Shown here piece after piece: positions 43,929 through 52,228 of a DNA stretch of 64,000 bases. The notes below the pieces were generated by a model. That model did no database searches. It was not told where the DNA came from and saw only the letters and a list, made by a program, of their open reading frames with translations. Positions within the stretch are counted from its first letter, which is position 1. Every line of letters begins with the position of its first letter. This DNA comes from Bacteroidales bacterium (GTDB taxonomy: Bacteria > Bacteroidota > Bacteroidia > Bacteroidales > UBA932): positions 1 through 64,000 of the forward strand of contig JAFRXI010000068.1 of assembly GCA_017437755.1 (NCBI GenBank), read 5' to 3'. The position numbers and the translations under genes are program-made.

Positions 43929-44555
43929 TCAATCAAGATGTTCGATCGTAACCCCCTCAAGGAGCGTGAGGATATGCTCGATGGCATTTGTATAATTCCG
44001 CTGTTTAAGCCTGATGGACACTTGAAGGCGTCCGTCGGAAAGGCTGTAACGTTCCACTTTGACCCCCTCCTTTCCAAGGACCGACAGTACTTTCATCAAA
44101 GTATCCCTGTCAGTGGCGGAGACTCCCAGGGATACCATCCTGTCGCCGTACCGGAGAGTGATAAAGTGCATGGCTTCCAGGCAGAAGACGGTCATCAGCG
44201 TGGCCGCTACGGATACGGCGAACATTCCGGCCCCGCATGCAAGGCCGATTGCCGCCGCCACCCACAGGCCGGCGGCGGTAGTGATTCCCCTTACGGCATT
44301 CTTCTGGAAGATAATGACGCCGGCACCGATGAATCCGATTCCGGATACCACCTGGGCCGCGACCCGGGATGCATCATGGGCCTGCCCGTCAAAGGCAAAC
44401 TGCGATATTATCATGAACAGCGCACTTCCGAGCGCGACGATGAAATGGGTACGGAGTCCGGCTTCCTTGGCACGGAGTTCCCTCTCCAGCCCGATCAGGC
44501 CGCCCAGCAGTCCGGCGACCAGCAGTCTCATTATGAAATTCCATTCAATGACCAT
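43929..44555 (-). CDS. MgtC/SapB family membrane protein
   Basis: 208 residues. Five hydrophobic helices in the first 140 residues include the MgtC core LLGGLIGLERELRAKEAGLRTH (two blocks) and QVVSGIGFIGAGVIIFQ, NAVRGITTAAGLWVAAAIGLACG. A C-terminal ACT-like domain (SLGVSATDRDTLMKVLSVL) follows. MgtC proteins are linked to growth at low Mg and modulation of ATP synthase; the presence of the C-terminal domain puts this in the larger subgroup. Alternative Met at residue 9 (MRLLVAG). Confidence 0.92.
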   Translation of the reverse strand: MVIEWNFIMRLLVAGLLGGLIGLERELRAKEAGLRTHFIVALGSALFMIISQFAFDGQAHDASRVAAQVVSGIGFIGAGVIIFQKNAVRGITTAAGLWVAAAIGLACGAGMFAVSVAATLMTVFCLEAMHFITLRYGDRMVSLGVSATDRDTLMKVLSVLGKEGVKVERYSLSDGRLQVSIRLKQRNYTNAIEHILTLLEGVTIEHLD

Positions 44556-44607
44556 GGAACAGTGATTTTAAAGATATGAAGCCTTTTTCGGTATCTGTCG
44601 CCAAATC

Positions 44608-45084
44608 TTACTTCCAGTTCTTGTAAGGGTTCTTCATCAACATTGAATTGAAGTACCTGGGGTCGCCGGTGACCTCTTCGCCGAGCCAGGAAGGCTTGTC
44701 AAAAGGTTCGTTCTCGTCGGCGAGTTCAACTTCGGCCACTGTCAGGCCCTCGTTGTCGCCGTAGAACTCGTCCACTTCCCAGGTATGCCTGCCGTCGGTG
44801 TTCTTCACAAGATAGCGGGTCTTGTCGATGACTCCGGGCTCGGCCAGTTCAAGCAGCGAGCGGACCTCGTCCACGGGGATTTCCTTCTCCCACTCGAAAC
44901 GAGCCGCACCGGATGCGTTGCCTATTCCCTTGACGGTGATGAAGCCCTTCTCCCCTTTCACCCTTACCCTGACCGTCCTTTCCGGGACGCTGCAGAGATA
45001 GCCCTGGGTGATGCGGGTAACCTTGAAAGCCTCGGGTTTGAAATCCCCCTTCACCAAAAATTTCTTTTCAATTTCCAATGCCAT
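44608..45084 (-). CDS. CYTH domain protein
   Basis: 158 residues from ATG 45084 (MALEIEKKFLVKGDF), which gives the family ExExK start (EIEKKF). Further tunnel motifs are VRVRVKGEKGFITVKG, KTRYLV, WEVDEFYGDNEGLTVAEVEL and EVTGDPRYFNSML. It belongs to the NE0496/YgiF-like triphosphatase group, which hydrolyse inorganic triphosphate or related compounds with a divalent metal. Not the thiamine triphosphatase form by length. A 32-codon signal-peptide-like ORF precedes it on the same strand. Confidence 0.92.
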   Translation of the reverse strand: MALEIEKKFLVKGDFKPEAFKVTRITQGYLCSVPERTVRVRVKGEKGFITVKGIGNASGAARFEWEKEIPVDEVRSLLELAEPGVIDKTRYLVKNTDGRHTWEVDEFYGDNEGLTVAEVELADENEPFDKPSWLGEEVTGDPRYFNSMLMKNPYKNWK

Positions 45085-45128
45085 GGTCCTATTCGTTTGC
45101 AAGCGGTTTGTCTATCATGCCTATGGTT

Positions 45129-45227
45129 CTACCTGGCTTTCTGCGCCTGCGCCGCCTGGAACACCAGCAGCAGCGAGGCGATGAAGATCAGTTTACGTCT
45201 GGCTAAGTCAGAATTATTTCTTACCAA
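45129..45227 (-). other. Possible signal-peptide mini-ORF upstream of CYTH
   Basis: TTG-initiated frame of 32 codons: a basic start, then RRKLIFIASLLLVFQAAQAQ and stop three codons after the predicted cleavage site. The composition is a perfect signal peptide with nothing to export. Either a leader peptide, a decayed secreted gene, or chance. A near-consensus TATCTTGG just upstream overlaps the start. Confidence 0.25.
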
Positions 45228-45264
45228 GATAGTGTTTTTTTGAATAATCGTGGTAAAAATATGT

Positions 45265-45272
45265 TATTTTTG
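45265..45272 (+). promoter_or_regulatory. -7 box 7 nt before the SEC-C gene ATG
   Basis: TATTTTTG-CACAGTT-ATG(45280). Exact -7 consensus and almost no leader. Confidence 0.6.
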
Positions 45273-45279
45273 CACAGTT

Positions 45280-46551
45280 ATGAACAGGCGTAATCCGGAA
45301 ATAGAATCGGTATTCAACTCCTTCCAGAAGGTGGAGCTGGAGGATTTCGGCAGCATTTTCGGGAAGGAACTCTCCTCCAGGCTTAAGAAATCCGAGATGG
45401 TGGGCGCCTTGTCGTATTATATTGAAAGTCATCCCCGGAAATGGCTCTCATGCATGCTGGAAAGGGATCTGAGGCTTCTCAAGACCCTCGTGGACGCCGG
45501 TCCCGGGAAAACTGTCTACATGGATTATCCCACCTATCCGTCAATACTGGAGGCGGCGGGCCTGATCGAGGGCAATGACGACGGCGACAATTTCCACGCC
45601 TGCCGGATCTCAAGGGATTTCCATTCCATAGTCGCGCCCTATGTGGACGATGTGTTGCGCGAGGGCGAACAGAGCGGCCGGTTCCGTATAGAAAGGGTGG
45701 CGCTGGGAATCCTGAACCTCTACGGAGTCCTTCCCTACGAAGATTTCCTGGACCTGATCACGGATTGGTATGAAGACACCTACGGATCTGATTTCAAATT
45801 CCTTACGCAGTCACTTAAGGCGAGTCCCCTGCTGAAGGTGGCCCGCTGTACCGACAGCGACGGGAACGGCGAGTTCGTCTGCTCCCCCTGCGTGGAAGCG
45901 CCGGAGCGTGTTATCGACGCATGGGCCGGCTTTGAAGACATAGTGGAATTCATGTCGTTCGGGTACGATGAAGTGGAGGATGCCGGAAACGGTGCACCGT
46001 TTTTCACCGTGGGGCTCAAGACTCCCCAAGGCAAGGCCCTCGTAAGCATGCTTACTGAAATCGGCTATTCCGGTTCGCAGCTGGTCAGGGCAGAACACGA
46101 CCTGTGGCTGTACGCACAATCCGACCTGGACAGCGCCGCCATGCTCGACAGCGTGGACTACATGCTGGACATGGTTGGGTCTCCGTCTTCTTACAGGGCC
46201 TGCCTCAAAGTGATGTCGGATTATATCAACAGCGTTCCCAAATGGGTTCTGGGCGGACATTCCGCCAGCGATACCGGATACCTCCTGGTGAACCTCGTAC
46301 CACGGGAAGACACTGTTGAAGAACCGTCCCCGGCCGACGGCGAAGTCCCTTCCTGGAACATGCCAAAGCCTACCATATCTGAGGGTTACACCGACCTTAT
46401 CGAGAAAAACGGAGCCCTGGAAGCATTGTCAGCCATACTGCCCGAAGGATTCCCCTTCGGGATGGCAATCCCCCATGTCTCCCCTGAAGATCCCTGCCCC
46501 TGCGGCAGCGGGCTGAAATACAAGAACTGTCACGGAAAACTCCTGTCATGA
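45280..46551 (+). CDS. SEC-C motif protein
   Basis: 423 residues from ATG 45280; the ATG at 45250 precedes the promoter box. Mostly helical, no membrane segment. The last 15 residues form a SEC-C zinc motif, CPCGSGLKYKNCHG (CxCx8CH), as found at the end of SecA and in many stand-alone proteins where it binds zinc. The rest (MLERDLRLLKTLVDAG; LNLYGVLPYEDFLDLI) resembles an uncharacterised Bacteroidota/Firmicutes family in which a helical region of plant-like repeats reads a protein partner. Stop overlaps the next start (ATGA). Confidence 0.8.
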   Translation: MNRRNPEIESVFNSFQKVELEDFGSIFGKELSSRLKKSEMVGALSYYIESHPRKWLSCMLERDLRLLKTLVDAGPGKTVYMDYPTYPSILEAAGLIEGNDDGDNFHACRISRDFHSIVAPYVDDVLREGEQSGRFRIERVALGILNLYGVLPYEDFLDLITDWYEDTYGSDFKFLTQSLKASPLLKVARCTDSDGNGEFVCSPCVEAPERVIDAWAGFEDIVEFMSFGYDEVEDAGNGAPFFTVGLKTPQGKALVSMLTEIGYSGSQLVRAEHDLWLYAQSDLDSAAMLDSVDYMLDMVGSPSSYRACLKVMSDYINSVPKWVLGGHSASDTGYLLVNLVPREDTVEEPSPADGEVPSWNMPKPTISEGYTDLIEKNGALEALSAILPEGFPFGMAIPHVSPEDPCPCGSGLKYKNCHGKLLS

Positions 46552-47444
46552 AAAGATTCCTCCTACTCTTTGCGGCCGTGCTGTCCGCCTCCGCCGCAAT
46601 GGCCCAGACCACCATTACCTCCGCCGACTCCCTCGCATTCATCAATGCCGACTGGAACATCTCCTACGGCGACAACGGCGCCGAGGTGAAAAGCGCAGTG
46701 ATCCCGATGTTCGGCGGCCACCAGAGCGTATTTGTAATCAGCTATCCCATAGCTACTTACGAAACAGCGATAATTGTCGGAGAAGGATTTGGGAAGGATA
46801 TTCCCCTGACCGTCGACAAGAGGGGGCTCGCCAATCATTCCGATATCACCAGCGCCCTTGGAAAGGCATCTGGTGCAGAGTATGCCATCAACGGCAACTA
46901 CTTCAACATGAAAACCCGGTATCTGACCTGCTACACCAGGCTTCGCGGCGGTTACCAAAGCACCCCCACCAGTCCCAGTGAACTGAACAGGGTCAACGGA
47001 GCAATCGGCATTCGCCGCGGCGGAAAGAAGCTCGTCATTACCGAGGGTTGCAATCCCAAAAAACATTATCCGGTGATGATGGCAGGGCCGGTGCTAATCC
47101 TGGACGGCGAGGATTTCCAGTACGACGTTGACAAGATGAATCCCAAATACGTCAGCAACTTCTATTCAAAGAGGCACCCGCGTACGATTGTGGGGTATAC
47201 CGGAAAAGGCGGTCGCAAGGACCGCGTGTGCATGATAGTGATCGACGGCAGGGTTCCCGGCAAGGCCGACGGCGCCAGCATCCCCGAATGCACCGCCATC
47301 TCCCGCTACCTGGGCCTTTCCAACTCCCTCAACCTCGACGGCGGCGGCTCCACCACAATCTGGTCCGAAGACCACGGCGTCCTCAACCACCCCAGCGACT
47401 ACGGCGAGGAGAGGATCGTTCCTACGGTATTGATTGCGAGATAA
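46548..47444 (+). CDS. Secreted phosphodiester glycosidase (NAGPA domain)
   Basis: 298 residues with a signal peptide (FLLLFAAVLSASAAMAQ). The NAGPA-type fold is recognised from YAINGNYFNM, the repeated RPRT-like KRHPRTIVGYT segment and the signature SLNLDGGGSTTIW near the C-terminus. Members cleave N-acetylglucosamine (or another sugar) from phosphodiester-linked glycans; in bacteria they act on wall teichoic-like or capsular polymers or phosphodiester glycosides. Exported to the periplasm or surface. Translationally coupled to the SEC-C gene. Confidence 0.85.
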   Translation: MKRFLLLFAAVLSASAAMAQTTITSADSLAFINADWNISYGDNGAEVKSAVIPMFGGHQSVFVISYPIATYETAIIVGEGFGKDIPLTVDKRGLANHSDITSALGKASGAEYAINGNYFNMKTRYLTCYTRLRGGYQSTPTSPSELNRVNGAIGIRRGGKKLVITEGCNPKKHYPVMMAGPVLILDGEDFQYDVDKMNPKYVSNFYSKRHPRTIVGYTGKGGRKDRVCMIVIDGRVPGKADGASIPECTAISRYLGLSNSLNLDGGGSTTIWSEDHGVLNHPSDYGEERIVPTVLIAR

Positions 47445-47503
47445 GGGGGATTCTCTGCCCTCCCCCGTTCCTTCCGGATTTCTTGGTTGGAACGCACTTG
47501 TAG

Positions 47504-47540
47504 CGTGCTTCCCGTCCCTGTTTTTTGGACGGGGAGCACG
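47504..47540. repeat. Hairpin 1 of a tandem pair downstream of NAGPA gene
   Basis: CGTGCTTCCCGTCC pairs with GGACGGGGAGCACG (14 bp with one G-T) around a CTGTTTTTT loop. Same core as hairpin 2, 52 bp later. The 382-bp gap 47445-47826 holds no gene. The T-run is in the loop, so this is not a standard terminator. Confidence 0.55.
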
Positions 47541-47555
47541 AATTACCCGCTAAAA

Positions 47556-47592
47556 CGCGTTTCCCGTCCCTGTTTTTGGGACGGGAATCACG
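47556..47592. repeat. Hairpin 2 of the tandem pair
   Basis: TTCCCGTCCC pairs with GGGACGGGAA (10 bp) around TGTTTTT; flanking CGCG/CACG extend it imperfectly. It is a direct repeat of hairpin 1 (CCCGTCCCTGTTTTT shared). They mark the end of the GC-rich part of the window. Confidence 0.55.
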
Positions 47593-47826
47593 GTATCGAA
47601 ACCCGGTGCAATTCAGGAATAACAGTGTCCCGACGAAGGGTGCGGCGGGGAAGCAATATGGGCGTTGACTCAGTCCGGAGGTAGCGTTTGCCAGGATTAC
47701 CTTCAAGTCTGATTATTTCGGTTGCAACCGTAGATTTTCCAAAATTCTTATGGTTTGAAATATAAAATCGCTATCAATGCTCAGTCTCACAAAGGAAGAA
47801 TGAATAGGAGTTTCTATTTTCATCGT

Positions 47827-48081
47827 TTAATACTCCTGCTCCAGTTCCAACTCTAGTTCTTCCAACCTCTCTTTGAGTAATGCTATACTATCTCTAAGAA
47901 TTTGAACTTGGATGTCAAACACCTCCGGGGTTGGACCAAATCTCCTATATAGTTCCATGCTATACTTATTTACAATCTCCCAGTGAAGCGTCAACACTTT
48001 TAATCGCCATGGAATATTGTTAATTATACTGTAGGATTCTAGATGGTCCTTTAGGTTATATGAACTATTATACTCAATCAA
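47827..48081 (-). CDS. Small coiled-coil protein, unknown function
   Basis: 84 residues, no recognised family. The second half is a strongly charged helix (LRDSIALLKERLEELELELEQEY) that is likely a coiled coil; the first half contains WRLKVLTLHWEIVNKYSMELYRRFG. No signal. Low GC, unlike the core genes to the left. It is the first gene of the accessory region. Confidence 0.5.
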   Translation of the reverse strand: MIEYNSSYNLKDHLESYSIINNIPWRLKVLTLHWEIVNKYSMELYRRFGPTPEVFDIQVQILRDSIALLKERLEELELELEQEY

Positions 48082-48138
48082 ACTTTTATTTAGGTCATTT
48101 AAGACCCATTTCTTTTTGTCGCGAAGATGTCGTTAAAG

Positions 48139-48753
48139 CTATTTAAACAATTTGTCAAGTTGAGTTTCGCGAATATCACGATTTCTTTGATCAGAAATAA
48201 TTACATCAAATTCATCTATGAGTTCTAGAATCTCATCAGGTTGTAATACTATATATGTACCATACGCATGTTGAATGCCCCCATTGTTTACTTGTCTTGC
48301 TATGAAATGAAAAGTGACACTGGGGCCATCTGAATCATAATAATTAAAAGTACAATCAATTTCGGTATCGTTAGGATGGCTGAGATCGAAACAACTTATT
48401 TCACTATAAGAGATTTCTATCGGCAAATCCTTACTATAATAAGATAAACTATTCTCTTTTGCTACGTTCCCCCACTCTTGACATTTCATGCTAGCTGTTC
48501 TCAAATTACTCTTGAACCTTGGAATAATATCATTATGAATATAAACATATAAATCAACATCACCTTCAACGCGCCTACTCCAATACTTTGTCCAAATTGA
48601 TAAATTATAATAACCCGATGAATTTTTATAAGCAGAAACCCAAAATTTATTACCATTATTTGTTCTATACGATCCAGGACCATATATCCTTTCAAGAGAG
48701 TATAAATCTAAACTCGAAAAAACAATCATTATAAATAATAATACTTTTTTCAT
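48139..48753 (-). CDS. Secreted protein of unknown function
   Basis: 204 residues with a signal peptide (MKKVLLFIMIVFSSLDLYS). Tyr/Ser/Asn-rich beta-type sequence (NKFWVSAYKNSSGYYNLSIW; VDLYVYIHNDIIPRFKSN) with a C-terminal segment that may be helical. I do not recognise the family. AT-rich. The stop is 57 bp upstream of the next leftward gene's start. Confidence 0.6.
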   Translation of the reverse strand: MKKVLLFIMIVFSSLDLYSLERIYGPGSYRTNNGNKFWVSAYKNSSGYYNLSIWTKYWSRRVEGDVDLYVYIHNDIIPRFKSNLRTASMKCQEWGNVAKENSLSYYSKDLPIEISYSEISCFDLSHPNDTEIDCTFNYYDSDGPSVTFHFIARQVNNGGIQHAYGTYIVLQPDEILELIDEFDVIISDQRNRDIRETQLDKLFK

Positions 48754-48775
48754 ATGACTTTGAATAATGTTTAGT

Positions 48776-48898
48776 GAATTCTAATTAGAAGTGCAACACA
48801 CTTCAAAAGTCAAAATTAAATAATTGTTTACAATATTCCAAAGGCGTCCTGTAACCGAGAGACTTACTGGGCCAGTGGTTAAATATCCATTCAATCTA
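48776..48898 (-). pseudogene. IS30-family transposase remnant with right end
   Basis: Reading leftward from 48895, a frame begins just after an in-frame stop and gives EWIFNHWPSKSLGYRTPLEY then CKQLFNFDF and stop. The (R/W)P(R/S)KxLGYxTPxE block is the conserved C-terminal end of IS30-family transposases. The text after the stop, AAGTGTGTTGCACTT then AATTAGAATTC, looks like the terminal inverted repeat of such elements. The rest of the transposase is missing, so the element is a decayed fragment. Confidence 0.6.
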
Positions 48899-49065
48899 AG
48901 CAAGCTTCTAATTGCCAACTTATATCAGGTTAATGGTTAGTCTTTGTTATACAAATCCTTCCAGACTTCATTATCACAATCGTGTAGCTTTAGCGTCTGT
49001 AGGGAGAGAGACATCTCACGGCACTATTAGCTTAGTATCGCAGCCGGAATATACAAACTCCGGCA

Positions 49066-49126
49066 GCAACTGATCAAGCGCTGCGCGTGGCTAGATGTAG
49101 ATGCTCGCTGGCGCTTGATCAGTTGC
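49066..49126. repeat. 16-bp perfect inverted repeat with 29-nt loop
   Basis: GCAACTGATCAAGCGC (49066-49081) and GCGCTTGATCAGTTGC (49111-49126). A second smaller hairpin, GCCGGA/TCCGGC, lies just to the left (49043-49064). It follows the stop of the leftward gene at 49136, so it may be its terminator, though no T-run follows the arms. Confidence 0.55.
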
Positions 49127-49135
49127 CATGAGTTA

Positions 49136-50062
49136 TCACTCAAAATGTCTATTAGAGACTTTTCCCCGTATTAGATCTGAAATGTATCTATTTGGTAGAT
49201 CAACATCCCCATACGAAAGCACGACAATACCTTTTTCTTGATTGAAAAGAAGACGCCCCTTTATCTTGTTTTTTCTCCCTTGTTTGTATGAGAAATACAC
49301 CGTTGAGTCCTCAATTGAGACATCTTGGTAATAGTCTTGCTTCCACTTGATCTTATCAAGAATCTTCTCATATTGTTGTGTAGAACCACTACTACTCCAA
49401 TATTCTAATTTACAAAATTTATTATCGTAGAAGCATACTTGAAAACCATCAAACGTGTATTCCAAACTACTATTTACCGTTCGTAATGACAAATACGTAT
49501 CAACTTTCGAGTTCAACGGATATTCTACATAATCAAGTACATAATATGAACCTTCAAGTCTATCAAGGACCTTTTTCTTTGACGTTTTGTATAACTTGAA
49601 ATTGAAAAATAAATGCTCATGCACACGATTCGTGAGCAATATTACAACCCCTATTATTACAAATAAGCCAAGTTCTAGGAAACTTATAAACGAAAAATCA
49701 CCTCCTACTGCTACAGTTATCCCTAGAAAAATAAAAAAGCATAATCCTAAAATGATTAATAAAAAGAAAATAGGGAAAAGTAACCAGCATTCAATATAAA
49801 TAATCATTAGTTCTTTCCAACGCCATTTCGCCTTTTTTAAGAAAGATATGTTCCATGGATTCCTCGTTTCTGATGATACGCAATAACAGCCCAAGGGAAC
49901 TATAGGTAGAAATAATAACGAAATAAAAAGATACATGACATCTTTCCTATAATATTTTCCGCCTATCATCTCTGATTGAAGCAAAGTTGTACCTGTTCCT
50001 AACCATCTCCTAATCTTCAATGGGGTCTTGCCTTCAAAACCAATATAGTTATAATCTGCCAT
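49136..50062 (-). CDS. Membrane protein of unknown function
   Basis: 308 residues. Cytoplasmic start (MADYNYIGFEGKTPLKIRRW), then three or four helices: LFISLLFLPIVPLGCYCV, LLFPIFFLLIILGLCFFIFL and LELGLFVIIGVVILLTN. The last 150 residues are soluble beta-type sequence with YSLEYTFDGFQVCFYDNKFC-like strands. I do not recognise the family. AT-rich, apparently single. Confidence 0.6.
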   Translation of the reverse strand: MADYNYIGFEGKTPLKIRRWLGTGTTLLQSEMIGGKYYRKDVMYLFISLLFLPIVPLGCYCVSSETRNPWNISFLKKAKWRWKELMIIYIECWLLFPIFFLLIILGLCFFIFLGITVAVGGDFSFISFLELGLFVIIGVVILLTNRVHEHLFFNFKLYKTSKKKVLDRLEGSYYVLDYVEYPLNSKVDTYLSLRTVNSSLEYTFDGFQVCFYDNKFCKLEYWSSSGSTQQYEKILDKIKWKQDYYQDVSIEDSTVYFSYKQGRKNKIKGRLLFNQEKGIVVLSYGDVDLPNRYISDLIRGKVSNRHFE

Positions 50063-50145
50063 TCTAAATAAATGTTGAACCTGTCCTATGCGTTACAATT
50101 AGTTTCAATTCCATAAACAACATCGGAAATTATCTCGAACGACAG

Positions 50146-50436
50146 TTATAATCTTCCTTCCTGTTTCATGTCGTAATGCTGCTTGCAGTAGCCGGAATAT
50201 TTGGCAGGACGAGAACACCTTGAACCAGCTTTTGTTATTGCCTTACATTGAGGCACGCCCGGAGTTTTAGCCTGATGCACATTACAATACCTACTGTTCT
50301 TAAGCGCCGTATTCTTGCATCGTGTTCCTTTCTTGGTTATCGCTTCGCACCTATGGGTGTTTTCAGTCTGAGTCGGTTGACTCTGAGCAGGAAATCCGAC
50401 AAGAAGGATGGCGGAAATGAGTAGAATATACAACAT
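50146..50436 (-). CDS. Small secreted protein with two Cys/His repeats
   Basis: 96 residues with a signal peptide (LLISAILLVGFPAQSQ). Two copies of a motif: CEAITKKGTRCKNTALKNSR followed by YCNVH, and CKAITKAGSRCSRPAKYSG followed by YCKQH. Each gives Cys-Cys-Cys-His, consistent with a small metal-binding knuckle of the DUF5763 type. Found in many bacteria and phages; function unknown. Divergence from neighbours is in GC, higher than the flanking gene to its left. Confidence 0.65.
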   Translation of the reverse strand: MLYILLISAILLVGFPAQSQPTQTENTHRCEAITKKGTRCKNTALKNSRYCNVHQAKTPGVPQCKAITKAGSRCSRPAKYSGYCKQHYDMKQEGRL

Positions 50437-50533
50437 TTTACAATTGAAATGCTTAAGGTCGTTAATGTAAAACAGTATTTGGAGGCTTTTGCAAATATAA
50501 CTTATTTAGTGACAATAATGATATAGTCCTGAA

Positions 50534-51205
50534 TTATTTGAGATTATCACCTTTATATGCAATCAATGCCACCATGCTTCGCCGGGAGGACATGTGGGTG
50601 TTTACCCAGTCAGGGGTGCGATGCAACGGACTGGGGAGGCAGCATGCAAGGGATGAGGCGTCGGCCATGGTAAGTTCCGATGCCGGGATACTGAAATAGT
50701 GCCTTGCGGCTGCCTCAAAGCCGTAAATCCCAGGGCCGGTCTCCGCTACGTTCAGATACACTTCAAGGATACGCTCCTTCCCCCAAAGTTTCTCTATCAG
50801 CACTGTGAAGTAAGTTTCAATACCTTTTCTTATCCATGTATCGGTGCACCATGTGAAGCAATTCTTGGCCGTTTGCTGGGAGATCGTACTGCATCCCCTG
50901 ATCGGGGTGCCTTCACTCAAGTGATGCCTACTCATTCTGGCGATTTCTTCGAAGTCAAAACCGTTGTGGGAGTAGAAGTTATTATCCTCAGCAGCTATCA
51001 CAGCGGCAATCATTTCCGGCGAGATATCTTCAATAGGCATCCAGATACGTTTCGGTTTAAGACCATAAAGCACGGCCCTTTTTATCATCAGCGGTGTGGT
51101 CCTCACAGGGATGTACCTGTAAACCGCAACCATCAGAAGACTTCCAGCAATAAATCCGACCGGAAGACATACAAGTATGATTGTCAGGACCTTACGCAGC
51201 ATCAT
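50534..51205 (-). CDS. mtgA: Monofunctional biosynthetic peptidoglycan transglycosylase
   Basis: 223 residues: one N-terminal helix (ILVCLPVGFIAGSLLMVAVY) and a GT51 domain with catalytic Glu in AAEDNNFYSHNGFDF, the GCSTISQQTAKN motif and RILEVYLNVAETGPGIYGFE in two blocks, then ARHYF and the SLACCLPSPL end. It polymerises lipid II into glycan strands at the inner-membrane outer face. Its start overlaps the WG-repeat gene stop (ATGA), so a wall-related link for that gene is possible. Confidence 0.95.
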   Translation of the reverse strand: MMLRKVLTIILVCLPVGFIAGSLLMVAVYRYIPVRTTPLMIKRAVLYGLKPKRIWMPIEDISPEMIAAVIAAEDNNFYSHNGFDFEEIARMSRHHLSEGTPIRGCSTISQQTAKNCFTWCTDTWIRKGIETYFTVLIEKLWGKERILEVYLNVAETGPGIYGFEAAARHYFSIPASELTMADASSLACCLPSPLHRTPDWVNTHMSSRRSMVALIAYKGDNLK

Positions 51206-52134
51206 TTCATTACCTCTCCCTTTTCGTTCAGGATGACCTCGGAGTAGCTGTCCAGAAGAAGGGCCCTGAACATCTTCCGGTCGACAGCCTTGATATTGGC
51301 ATATAACGGTTCCGTCAGTCTTTTGCAGTTATGGTCCATAAGTCCGCATCGGCCTCCAACCCTGTACTTGAACAATCCTGTATTGACAGGAATGTTCACG
51401 AACTGGATTTCACCGTCCCGGTTCTCGTATCGCTGGGTCTCGTCATATGTGAGAGATGTGATACTGTCCAGGACAAAGGAATTCAGAACCTTCCCGTCAT
51501 ATCCCACCTGTAAGCGCACCCCTGCCTTTGAAACTATTGCATATTCCTTGAACGCGGAGACATCGTCGTATACGGGTTGGATAAGCCATTCCCCTTCATT
51601 GTCAATCACACCGCATTTACCGGTACTATCTGCCACTACGCAATGGCCTTGATCAAACACGAAACTACTTAGTGGATTGCCGTGATACGGATAATTGAAT
51701 TCTATGACAGTCTCGCCTTTATGGTTGATAAATCCTATCATGCCGTTGCTCTGCACGGCGGCAAGTCCCTCGGAGAATACCCATGCCCTGCGGTACTTTG
51801 CCGGGATGGCAATCTCTCCCGTGTACATGTTATAGTAACCACGCTTGTCCTCGGAACAGAACACAGCCAGCGAATCCCTGGTGGATGCCTGCGTCCAATC
51901 GAGTTTGATGTCCTTGATCGTTTTCCTACCTGTGGTCTCGTTCTTTATTGTGACCTTCCCGTCCGAGGTTTTTATGGCAACAAGGTCGTCATTCCTAAGA
52001 AGGCCGTCCTCTATGACGCGGTGTTCGATCTTCTTCTCATCATGGCCGCAGCCGATTATCAGCGAGGAGACCGTTACAAGGCCTATGAATCCCCAGGCAG
52101 AGATGCCGATTACAAGTTTGCAGAGTGTTTTCAT
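51202..52134 (-). CDS. WG-repeat lipoprotein-like protein
   Basis: 310 residues from ATG 52134 (MKTLCKLVIGISAWGFIG); the open frame extends 15 codons farther. Signal anchor with a possible lipobox (SLIIGC). At least three WG-type beta repeats: GMIGFINHKGETVIEFNYP, GKCGVIDNEGEWLIQPVYD and GRCGLMDHNCKRLTEPLYA. WG repeats are ligand- or protein-binding platforms in surface proteins. It precedes and overlaps mtgA; it is divergent from the LytTR operon across 206 bp. Confidence 0.78.
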   Translation of the reverse strand: MKTLCKLVIGISAWGFIGLVTVSSLIIGCGHDEKKIEHRVIEDGLLRNDDLVAIKTSDGKVTIKNETTGRKTIKDIKLDWTQASTRDSLAVFCSEDKRGYYNMYTGEIAIPAKYRRAWVFSEGLAAVQSNGMIGFINHKGETVIEFNYPYHGNPLSSFVFDQGHCVVADSTGKCGVIDNEGEWLIQPVYDDVSAFKEYAIVSKAGVRLQVGYDGKVLNSFVLDSITSLTYDETQRYENRDGEIQFVNIPVNTGLFKYRVGGRCGLMDHNCKRLTEPLYANIKAVDRKMFRALLLDSYSEVILNEKGEVMK

Positions 52135-52228
52135 GGTGTTTATCAATTTGGTTTCCGTATGCAAAAATCCGCATTTCAAGTGGTTCCAGCAAGGATTTTA
52201 ACCGCCTTTGTACCAAGTGGAAAAGGAC

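Noticed and set aside
47422-47706. 94-codon leftward frame over the tandem hairpins
   Set aside because: Its sequence is just the translated repeats (two similar KK-rich stretches); no domain or promoter.
49066-49126. Integron attC-like site
   Set aside because: The palindrome lacks the RYYYAAC/GTTRRRY core sites and no integrase is present.
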